In this document: positions 49,708 through 57,500 of the stretch, piece by piece
Numbering within the stretch: the stretch's first letter is position 1
Layout: each line of letters starts with the position of its first letter
DNA from: Chloroflexota bacterium
GTDB lineage: Bacteria; Chloroflexota; Anaerolineae; Anaerolineales; Villigracilaceae
Length of the DNA stretch: 64,000 nucleotides
Assembly (NCBI GenBank): GCA_016191845.1
Contig: JACPVF010000002.1
Coordinates: 16,973-80,972 of the forward strand
Reading direction: 5' to 3'
The notes under the pieces: model-generated
The model's input: only the letters and a program-made list of their open reading frames with translations
Told to the model about the DNA's origin: nothing
The model's database searches: none
Program-made: the position numbers and the translations under genes

Positions 49708-50643
49708 TTATCGTACACAGCGGAAGCCGACGCCCGGGCTGAAGTAGGTGGGGGTGGCGTTGTTACGAACCCACACGCGCAGGTCCATGTCGTAGGTATC
49801 CTTCGAGCCGCCGCGCATGAAGCGGTAGTGCATACCCTCGTACACGTCGCCCGTCCACTGCCAGACGTTGCCTGCCATATCGTACAGGCCGTACGGCGAG
49901 GCCGAATCGAGTGTCACGTAGCCCTCATAGGTCCTGCCGTTGTAGAAGCCGACGGGGCTGGTGCGCGAACCAAAGGTCTGCATGTTCTCGAATGGGTCGC
50001 GCGAGGAATAGAAGTTGGCATTGTTGCGCTGGATATCGTCGCCCCACGGGAAGGGACGCCCGTCGGTGCCGCGTGCGGCCTTCTCCCATTCGACCTCGGT
50101 CGGGAGACGTCCGCCGTTGTATTTGCAGTAGCCCCAGGCGCCGAACCAGGTGACCATCGTCATGGGGTGATTCTCATATCCCGCCTGGACCGTGAAGCGG
50201 GTCCCGTCAAATTGGATTCTCTGCGACGGGTCATTCAACGGCAGGAAGAGCCAGTCCCCCGCCTTGATCTCCTCCTCGTGCTTCACGCCGCGGAAGAAAT
50301 CCCCAGGGTAATAACCAACAACCTTGTCGCCATCCATCTTGATGGAGCCATCTGCCAGAGCCGCGTTGAGGAAGTCCGCATACTGGGCGGTTGTCACATC
50401 TGTGACCATGATCTCGTAGGCCCCGGTGGATTGGATCTCCTCGTGCTGACCGAACTCGAATTCGCCCGCAGGGACTTGCGCCCAGGCGTTCGGGTCCACG
50501 CCCGTGTCGAAGGCAGGCATCGGAGCGTTCAGGTCCGCAGGGGCGCAGGCTGCAAGCAATGTCATTGCGAGGAGCGCAGCGACAAAGCAATCCCATCGGA
50601 GGAGGCGATTCGCTTGCAGCAGCGTCGAAGATAGGAATTTCAT
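49708..50643 (-). CDS. SUMF1/NirV-like lipoprotein without catalytic cysteines
   Basis: 311-residue predicted lipoprotein with lipobox LLAAC (Cys about residue 25) followed by a full SUMF1 (formylglycine-generating enzyme-like) domain (about 45-310). Its hallmarks are VTTAQYADFLN, MVTWFGAWGYCKYNGGRLPTEVEWEKAARG, PFPWGDD, YGLYDMAGNVWQWTGDVYE and a final GFRCVR. In true sulfatase-activating enzymes the stretch after GGS contains two redox cysteines; here it reads GGSKDTYDMDLRVWVR, with none. NirV, linked to nitrite reduction genes, is a comparable SUMF1 relative. The ATG at 50643 overlaps the upstream stop by four bases and has GGAGG before it. The hydrophobic core of its signal peptide comes from a dispersed-repeat-like sequence. 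Confidence 0.82.
   Translation of the reverse strand: MKFLSSTLLQANRLLRWDCFVAALLAMTLLAACAPADLNAPMPAFDTGVDPNAWAQVPAGEFEFGQHEEIQSTGAYEIMVTDVTTAQYADFLNAALADGSIKMDGDKVVGYYPGDFFRGVKHEEEIKAGDWLFLPLNDPSQRIQFDGTRFTVQAGYENHPMTMVTWFGAWGYCKYNGGRLPTEVEWEKAARGTDGRPFPWGDDIQRNNANFYSSRDPFENMQTFGSRTSPVGFYNGRTYEGYVTLDSASPYGLYDMAGNVWQWTGDVYEGMHYRFMRGGSKDTYDMDLRVWVRNNATPTYFSPGVGFRCVR
50561..50594. repeat. Dispersed-repeat-like sequence inside the lipoprotein signal peptide
   Basis: The plus-strand sequence beginning GTCATTGCGAGGAGCGCAGC and running on to GACAAAGCAATCC is a form I recall as a common dispersed repeat in Chloroflexota and other genomes. Here it is read in frame on the minus strand as residues around DCFVAALLAMT of the SUMF1 lipoprotein. 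Only one copy lies in this window, so the repeat identity rests on recall. Confidence 0.5.
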
Positions 50644-52115
50644 TTCATCACCTCCTGCGAGAGTTCCTGGTCCTTTTCCTCGCTCCAGCGGCCTTTGCCC
50701 TTGAACAGGTCGGTCAGCCGCCAAACCATCACAACGGCCAGCAGCACCAGCAACATACCCAGGCCGAAGTCGATGGCGTACATCAGGCCGTTGACCAACG
50801 GCTGCTGTTCAGCTTCCGTAATGAACAGGCGCTTCATCTCGAAAACAGTCACCGCCGCCAGGGCGATGTCCGAGAGGATCAGGATGGCCCAACCATACAA
50901 CTGGCGGACCTTGCCCTTCAGGCCGATCATGTCGCCATAATAGAACAGGATGATGGTGGCAATGATGGCGGAAAGGGCGTGCCAGTGTCCCGTCAACTCG
51001 ATGCGTTCCTCGCGGGCGGGCCACACGCGGAAGATTTCCTCCAGTTTGACGGCCATAAAGATGCCGATGCCGCTGGTGGTGAAATTCATGAACAGCATCT
51101 GCCAGGTGGGACCGAACTTAAGTGGATCCCGCACTAAAGCGCCCAACTTCTGCAGGAAGGTCGGCTTTGCAAGATGGGCCGTGCCGTCCTTGATGAGCTT
51201 GTTCCAGCTCCAGATCAGCAGCAATAGCGCCGCGAACATTGAGGGCGTCGCGCCGACATAGATGATCATGTGTGCCACGGGTTCAAGCGGCGTGACCACA
51301 CCCCACACGCCCAGGTTGAGCACAATGGTGCCGAGGATCATCAACGGCATGGCGAACTTGTGCAGGATGCCCTTGAAGTTCAGCCAGCGCCCGATGATGA
51401 GCGTGATCATCACGGCGATCAGGGCCAGCATGATGTGCAGGTGGCCGATGATCGAGTATTCCATCACGGATTTTTCGGGATAGCGGATGACGTTCTCGGC
51501 CAGGAAGGTCTCGAAGCCGTGACCATAGTACGAACCAGGCACCGCGCCGAACAGAGCCGAAAGAACCGTAGTCACGGCGGTGGCAAAGAAGGCCGCGCGC
51601 TCCAGGTCGAAGCCGCTGCGGGTGTGGGCGTACTCCTTGTCCGTGACGTAATATTCCTTGTTCCACGGCCAGAGCGCCACGCACAACAAGACCCCCGCAA
51701 AAAAGATCAGCGACAGGCCCGTGATGTACAGCCCGTGGAAGGCCCAGTTATGACCGAAGTAGGCGAAGCCCATACCGAAGATCATGGTCAACAGGTAGCC
51801 GACCGTGATGAGCACGTTGATGGCCGTCTTGAAGAAGGGCTTCATCTTCAGCAGGCCCGTGATCATATAGGTCTCGATGGCCACCACCGCCATGGCGATG
51901 GAGTGATACAGGATGATGATGCGCCCTTCGCGCTCGGCCTGCACGATATCCATGTGCAGGAGCTTGATCACCACCTCGCGCACGCCCATCTCAGCCATCG
52001 GCCCCGAGAGCATGCCCCACACTGCCGTGACCATGCCGATCATGGCGATCGCCACCAGGATCAAACCCTTGGTGGCGCCGAACAGGTAATTGAAGCGGGT
52101 CTTGATAAATTGCAT
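50640..52115 (-). CDS. Orphan haem-copper oxidase-like subunit I with altered metal-site residues
   Basis: 491-residue membrane protein with about 12 helices. Its histidines fall where subunit I of haem-copper oxidases places haem and copper ligands: His71 (helix II, LYHSIAM), His225 and His227 (IIGHLHIM, helix VI region), His282 (VAHMIIYVG, helix VII region) and His377 and His379 (TGHWHALSA, helix X). In classical oxidases helix VI is HPEVY and helix VII has HH; here helix VI has H-x-H without the cross-linked Tyr and helix VII has one His. No Glu stands at +4 as in NO reductases. No subunit II or CuA domain is encoded nearby. Haem O synthase lies two genes downstream and a Crp-type site upstream. 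I infer a divergent NO- or O2-reacting enzyme; the reaction is unknown. Confidence 0.72.
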   Translation of the reverse strand: MQFIKTRFNYLFGATKGLILVAIAMIGMVTAVWGMLSGPMAEMGVREVVIKLLHMDIVQAEREGRIIILYHSIAMAVVAIETYMITGLLKMKPFFKTAINVLITVGYLLTMIFGMGFAYFGHNWAFHGLYITGLSLIFFAGVLLCVALWPWNKEYYVTDKEYAHTRSGFDLERAAFFATAVTTVLSALFGAVPGSYYGHGFETFLAENVIRYPEKSVMEYSIIGHLHIMLALIAVMITLIIGRWLNFKGILHKFAMPLMILGTIVLNLGVWGVVTPLEPVAHMIIYVGATPSMFAALLLLIWSWNKLIKDGTAHLAKPTFLQKLGALVRDPLKFGPTWQMLFMNFTTSGIGIFMAVKLEEIFRVWPAREERIELTGHWHALSAIIATIILFYYGDMIGLKGKVRQLYGWAILILSDIALAAVTVFEMKRLFITEAEQQPLVNGLMYAIDFGLGMLLVLLAVVMVWRLTDLFKGKGRWSEEKDQELSQEVMK

Positions 52116-52170
52116 GTGGATGCCTCCAACAAATTGGGGCGAAGGGCTCTTCGCCCCTGCATACCAGATT

Positions 52171-52770
52171 TTATCCCTTGCGGGTGAAACCGATGGCGAA
52201 CGCGCCCGTCATCAGGAAGAGCAGCGGGGTCAGGATCAGCATGACGAATGCGGGGCTGAAGAACAGCAACTGCGCGCCGACGGAAATGAAAGCCAGCGCA
52301 ATGCCGCCCAGGCCGATCAACAATCCGCCGATGCCGACCCAGTAGAAACCTTTAGGCGCACCCTTGGCGAAGAACGGTCCGAGGAAGATCACCAGCCCCG
52401 CCACGCCGTGGAAGAGCGGTACCGAGATCTTCTTGAGGATATCCAGGCCGCCGATGCTCGATACTGCGATGGCCACAAAGCCGACCGCCGCAAACCATTT
52501 AAAATAGGTCTTCCAGGCGGGGAAATATTCCTCTGCCAGACCCATCGAAATACCCAACGGGATCAGGCTGGCAACGGTCAGTACTAAGGGTTTAGCCAAA
52601 ATTCCCAGGCCGAGGAAGATCAGCAGCAACCCCGAAACCAGCAGCACAGCAAAACCCATCAGGTAGTACAGGTTGTGCAGCGCCTTGTGCAGCGTATAGC
52701 GCTGGTAGAAGTACCAGCACAAGTACGCGGCCAGCAGGCCGGTGAGCAGAAGGAAGATGATATCTTTCAT
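52171..52770 (-). CDS. Membrane protein, first gene of the Crp-regulated transcript
   Basis: 199-residue integral membrane protein with six predicted helices; paralogue of the product of 48124-48729 (shared TGLLAAY, LFHGVAGLVIFLGP and WVGIGGLLIGLGG). It starts 39 bases after the transcription start predicted from the dyad at 52843-52858, with AAGGAG before the ATG. The haem-copper-like gene follows 55 bases downstream. Its conserved His-Gly motif is the only hint of a cofactor. Its position directly behind the activator site suggests it is needed in stoichiometric amounts with the large subunit. Confidence 0.65.
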   Translation of the reverse strand: MKDIIFLLLTGLLAAYLCWYFYQRYTLHKALHNLYYLMGFAVLLVSGLLLIFLGLGILAKPLVLTVASLIPLGISMGLAEEYFPAWKTYFKWFAAVGFVAIAVSSIGGLDILKKISVPLFHGVAGLVIFLGPFFAKGAPKGFYWVGIGGLLIGLGGIALAFISVGAQLLFFSPAFVMLILTPLLFLMTGAFAIGFTRKG

Positions 52771-52808
52771 GGCGCATTCTCCTTACAAGCAGGATTCGGC
52801 AAATGCCG

Positions 52809-52858
52809 TATGTGAATTATGGCACAAGCCAAATTGCTTTTCTGTGACATAAATCACA
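52809..52858 (-). promoter_or_regulatory. Class II Crp-type activator promoter
   Basis: A perfect 5-6-5 dyad, TGTGA-N6-TCACA (52843-52858, centre 52850.5), lies upstream of a minus-strand CATAAT (52816-52821). Taking that hexamer as -12 to -7 puts the dyad centre at exactly -41.5, the class II position for Crp/Fnr activators, and the start of transcription at about 52809. Confidence 0.82.
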
Positions 52859-52900
52859 CCCGCGCCTGGACCCTTCCCTGCTTCCATTTTCGAGCGTCGT

Positions 52901-53698
52901 CTACGCTGTGGCGTTCCACGCTTCGAGCATTCGGCGCGTGGACGGGAGCGCCAGGTAGATGACCAGCCCTGTCCCCAACAGCGGCGCAGGCAGGAACATC
53001 GAGAAGCGATGCACCTCGAAGATGGCGTTGTGCAGCCCGAGCGGATAGCCCGCCAGCATCGACATCGTCCCCGCGAAGATGCCCAGCGGAAGCGCCCAGG
53101 ACTTCTTTTGCAGCACTGCAAAGATGAAGACCGCCCAGGCGGCCGCGCCCCACCAGCTAACCTGCTGGCTCATCACGTACATACCGTTCCAGAAGGGATC
53201 GTTCTGCGAGGTGGTGTACTTGGCGATCGGCGCCACCCCGTCGATGAAGGTCAACACATAAGCCAGGCCCGCGACAAAGGTCAGGGTGATGATCTTCTTG
53301 TCCACGCCGCCGATGAAGAGCATCCCAAACCAGAGGATGGCGCCCAGAGCAAAGATCGAAAGGGTTGGCACAGGCAGGTGGCTGTCCATGGCGGGGATGG
53401 CGGGGAAGAATCCCACCAGGAGTTGAATCGTCGCAGCTACTGTGCCCCAGAACCAGGCCCACTTTTCCTTGTGGAAGAATCCGTAAAGCACGGCCGCCCA
53501 GATCGCCCCCGCCGTGATGCCGATCCAACCGAGGACGGCGTAGGTGAAGCGGACCGAGGTGGCTTCGTCGAGACGACCCGCCAGGGTCTTCGCGTTGATC
53601 AATAGGTTGTATTGTTGGGTGATCAAATAGAAGGTCAGCAGGCCTGTCAGGATGCCAAGGATGGCAAGGGCAAATCCAAGTGTGCGATTGTTTTTCAT
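52901..53698 (-). CDS. Seven-helix membrane protein divergent from the Crp-type regulator
   Basis: 265-residue integral membrane protein with seven predicted helices. Notable residues are a His in DSHLPVPTLS (about 108) and two in GLHNAIFEVHRFSM near residue 225, at membrane edges where a cofactor could bind. I do not recognise the family; it is not a standard oxidase subunit. Its start has ACGGAGAG upstream. It is transcribed separately from the main run (which has its own promoter at 52809-52858) but shares the intergenic control region with the regulator, and a Crp-type dyad lies 48 bases upstream. Confidence 0.62.
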   Translation of the reverse strand: MKNNRTLGFALAILGILTGLLTFYLITQQYNLLINAKTLAGRLDEATSVRFTYAVLGWIGITAGAIWAAVLYGFFHKEKWAWFWGTVAATIQLLVGFFPAIPAMDSHLPVPTLSIFALGAILWFGMLFIGGVDKKIITLTFVAGLAYVLTFIDGVAPIAKYTTSQNDPFWNGMYVMSQQVSWWGAAAWAVFIFAVLQKKSWALPLGIFAGTMSMLAGYPLGLHNAIFEVHRFSMFLPAPLLGTGLVIYLALPSTRRMLEAWNATA

Positions 53699-53712
53699 TT
53701 TGCTCTCCGTTT

Positions 53713-53761
53713 TTTATAGCCAGTCTCCTGGCGGGTATAATTCTCTGTGAAACATATCACG
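53713..53761. promoter_or_regulatory. Divergent control region with a second Crp-type dyad
   Basis: TGTGA-N6-TCACG (53746-53761, one mismatch) lies between divergent genes. On the plus strand, TATAAT (53736-53741) puts the predicted start of the regulator transcript inside the dyad, which would allow autorepression. On the minus strand, TATAAA (53713-53718) has the dyad centred near -47.5. Confidence 0.65.
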
Positions 53762-53821
53762 AAGGCAGCAGAAAGTCTTTGACTTAAGGCAAATCCCAAC
53801 AGGCTCGATAGGCAGGTCCCC

Positions 53822-54493
53822 ATGCAAACTCTTGAAAATCTCCTCCTCGCCAACACGGTATTTGCATCCCTCACTCCATCTGACCTGAAAGAATTGGCGC
53901 GATTGGCTTCGATGCGCACGTACCAAAAAGAGGAAAAGGTGATTCTGCACGGAGAGGTCTGGCCGTATCTCTTCCTGGTCGGCGAGGGCAGCATGGATGC
54001 TGTCAAGGAATCAGCCGAGGGGCGCAACCTTCTGGTTACCACCTTTCCTGCGGGACAGATCTTCTGGGGATTGGCCTTCTTTCAAGTAGATGCACCCATG
54101 CCCGTCACGCTGCAGACACACGAGTCGAGCCGTCTGTACCTCTGGCAGCGTGATGCCGTCATGCCAATCCTGGTTCGCAACGGGCAGGCCGCCTGGGAAC
54201 TCTGCCGCTTGATGGCCGTACGAATGCAGTATGCCAGTGGGATTCTCGAAGGGCTGGCTTTCCAATCCGTGGCAGGACGCCTGGCACGGCTGCTGCTCGA
54301 CCATTTCGAAACGGCAGGGGAATCGTCCATTTCACGTCATCTGACCCTTGATGAAATGGCTGCACGCGTGGGGTCCACGCGCGAGATGGTCTGCCGTGCG
54401 CTCTACAGTTTCTCTGATAGGAATCTGATCGAAGTCACTCGCACCGAGTTCGTGCTGAGAGACAGGGATGGGTTGACCAAAATGGTCGGGTAA
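53822..54493 (+). CDS. Crp/Fnr-family transcriptional regulator
   Basis: 223-residue regulator with an N-terminal cNMP-type beta-barrel (about residues 10-120), a dimer helix and a winged helix-turn-helix (about 150-215, LDEMAARVGSTREMVCRALYSF). The recognition helix carries Arg-Glu-x3-Arg (TREMVCR), the set with which CRP reads TGTGA; FNR-type proteins lack the first Arg. The usual cyclic-nucleotide contacts (Gly-Glu, Arg) are replaced (FWGLAFFQVDAPMP), and there is no N-terminal cysteine cluster, so the ligand is neither clearly cAMP nor an FeS cluster. The dyad in the gap matches the predicted site, so this protein is the likely activator of the membrane cluster. Confidence 0.9.
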   Translation: MQTLENLLLANTVFASLTPSDLKELARLASMRTYQKEEKVILHGEVWPYLFLVGEGSMDAVKESAEGRNLLVTTFPAGQIFWGLAFFQVDAPMPVTLQTHESSRLYLWQRDAVMPILVRNGQAAWELCRLMAVRMQYASGILEGLAFQSVAGRLARLLLDHFETAGESSISRHLTLDEMAARVGSTREMVCRALYSFSDRNLIEVTRTEFVLRDRDGLTKMVG

Positions 54494-54593
54494 CGGCCGC
54501 CGTCTGATGGGGGCATTAAAATCTTTAAACTTTGCGCCGCACATTCACAGAAGATGCACGTATAATCAATCCGTTCCCTCACCAAAGCGTGAC

Positions 54594-57500
54594 ATGTTGG
54601 ATTTCTTGACAGCCGCCTCGTCCTCAGACCCCACGGAAGCACAAGACCTTGCCGAGTGGCGCGAACGCGTCCTCGAGTGGGTGTTGCGCGGCATTCTGGC
54701 GTTCTGGGCCCTGGCTTTGATCGGGGGCATCTACAACGTGATCAAGACCTACCGTCGGGAGGTGTTGACTGCGGAAAATGCGCTGGGCGAGGCGATCCTC
54801 ATTGTCAGCCTGTACATGGTCCTCACTGCCCTGTTCGTGTTCATCACCTTCCATCGCGGATTGAGATACGAACTGCGAGCGGTCACATTGTTGTTTTTGT
54901 TGTACTCGGTCGGGGCAATGGGCCTGGCATTGAGCGCCCTCAGCGGTGATGGGCGCATCTTCCTCTTTGCGCTGGTGGTGCTGACTGCCATCCTGTTCGA
55001 CCTGCGGGCCAGTCTGGCAGCATTCCTTGTCAGTCTGTTGACCATGCTCGTGATCGGCTATCTGGAAGTGCATGGCAAATTGACCGTACCCATCGAGCGC
55101 CAGATCAACTCGGGTGACGGCGGAGCCTGGTTCAGCGGGACAGCCGTCTTCATCGTCCTCAGTGTAGCGGCGCTCATTTCCATCAATTATCTCCTGCGCG
55201 CCTACGAACGCAGCCTGCACGCTGCCCGCGAGAGTCTCAGCCGCGAACAGCGCATCACACGGACATTGCGGACGCTGTCCAATGTGAATCAAATCATCGT
55301 TCGTGAACAGGACGAGAAGCGCCTGCTCAAACGGGTCTGTGACGAGTTGCTCTCCAGCCACGGTTATTCCTTCGTCTGGATCGGCCTGATCGAACCCAAT
55401 GGCGCAACCCTGAAATTGGCGGCCTCGGCGGGGAAATCGCTCGATCCTGACCTATTCACCACCCACCTTGACCAAAACGAGGGCCTGGCTTGCGCCATCT
55501 TGACCCTTCAAAAACGCTCTCCTGTGGAAGTGATGGCCCAGGGAGAAGGGGAGCTCTGTCTCAATTGTCCGCGCCGTGCTGAACATCCCAACCGCGCAGC
55601 CGCCGCCTTCCCGCTTGTCCGCGAGGATCATAGGCTGGGCGTATTGGTGGTGGATCACGCTGAGCCACAAGACACGTTCGACCCCGAGGAAATTCAACTG
55701 CTCTCCGAACTGGCCGAGGATGTGGGGTATGCGCTCGAAAAGATGCGGGCCGACAAGCGCCTGCAGCAAAATGCCCGCCACCAGACCCTGCTGACCAGTC
55801 TGATTCGTGTCTCGCTCGAAACCTCCGCTCCTTCCCATATGCTGACCTCCATGATGGAGCATTTGCGCGAAGCCTATGCTGCAGATGGCTGTTACATGGT
55901 CATGTGCGATCCACACGGGAAAGGTCCCCAGCCTGCCGCAGCGGCGGGAGATCATGCCGAAGTATTCATGCAGATCGAGCAGGGTGAGACCGCGTTGGGA
56001 CAACTCACGCGCGAGATGAGCCAGTTGCTGGTCGTGGAGGACGCACCCAAGGATCCCCGCATCAGGCCCGAGGTCCAGAGCCAGCTTGCAATTGGTGCAT
56101 TGCTGGCCGCGCCCCTTGCCGCAGACAAGATCCCACTCGGGGGAATCTTCCTGGTCTTCCATGAGCCGCGCTCTTTTTCCTCCGAGGAAATGACCGTGTT
56201 GAACCAGGTCGCCAATCAGGTGGCTCTGGCCGTGTCCAAATCGAGGCTGGACGCACAGATCCAGGCGCGAGCCATCGAGTTGGAAAAGCTGTACGCGTCA
56301 GCACAGGATATGGTCGCCAGCCTGCTCGATCCTTCAGCTCTGCTGGAAAAACTGGCCCGCCACGTAGCCGAGGCACTGGACACCACCAGCACCTTCGTGA
56401 TGAGTGTGGACTCCACCCGCGAGGTCTTCATCGAACTGGCCGAGCACTGGACCAACCAAGCCCGTCCCGCCGAACAAAAGCCCGAGGTCGGGGCACATTT
56501 CGCGATGCAAAACTATACGTCGGTGATGAACGCCATCCTGGCAGGCGAGACATTGACCCTCCATCGCGATGATGAGGGGCTGAGCGAGACCGAACGAAAT
56601 CAATTCTTCGAGTACGATGTGCAAAGCATGTTGTTCGTTCCGCTCATGGCGCGCGGACGATTGCTCGGCGACCTGGAAATCTGGGAGAGCCGCCGACGGC
56701 GCGAGTTCAGCGAGGCCGAAGTGCAGCTGGCCCAGGCCATCGCTGCGCATGCTGCGGCCATCATCGAGAATGCCAGCCTGTACAAACAGATGGAGGAGAG
56801 TGAGGCTTATTTCCGTGCCCTCTCGGAGAATTCGGCCGAGGGTGTCGCCATCGTGGACACGAAAGGGAAGCTCACCTACGTGGCACGCACCGAGGAGAGG
56901 ATCCTCGGCTACAATCCCGCCGAAGTGATAGGGCGTTACGCCTTCGAGATCGTCCACCCCGATGACCTATCGGCCGTACAAGCCGCCTTCAGGGAGTGCC
57001 TTCGGGAGGCGGACAGGCTGGTGCGCATGGAGTACCGCGCCAGGCACGTGGATGGGTTGTGGCGGCAGCTCGAGGTGACGATCAAGAATCTGCTGGGCGA
57101 ACCCGCCGTGCGGGGAGTGGTGGCCAACTTCCGTGACATCACCGAGCGCAAGCAGGCCGTGGAGGCGCTCTCGCAGCGTGAGGCTTATTTCCGCGCCCTG
57201 ATCGAGAACTCAGCCGAGGGGATCGTCATCCTCGACGAACAGGGCATGATGCGCTATGTGGCGCCTGCCGAGGAAAGACTGACGGGCTACAACCCCGAGC
57301 AGGCCGTCGGCCAGAGCGTGTTCAGCAACATCCATCCCGAGGACCTGCCGAATGTGGTTGCAGCCGTCCAGGAAGGCATTGCCCACCCAGGCATCACCAG
57401 GGTGGTGGAATATCGCTTCAAACGCATGGATGGCGAATGGCGGTACTTCGAGGCCACGGGCCACAGCCTGCTCAACGACCCGCACATCTCGGGGCTGGTC

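Noticed and set aside
50640-52115. Naming it NorB or a cbb3 oxidase subunit
   Set aside because: The helix VI and VII ligand patterns differ from both, no subunit II, FixO/FixP or NorC is present, and the glutamate of NO reductases is missing.
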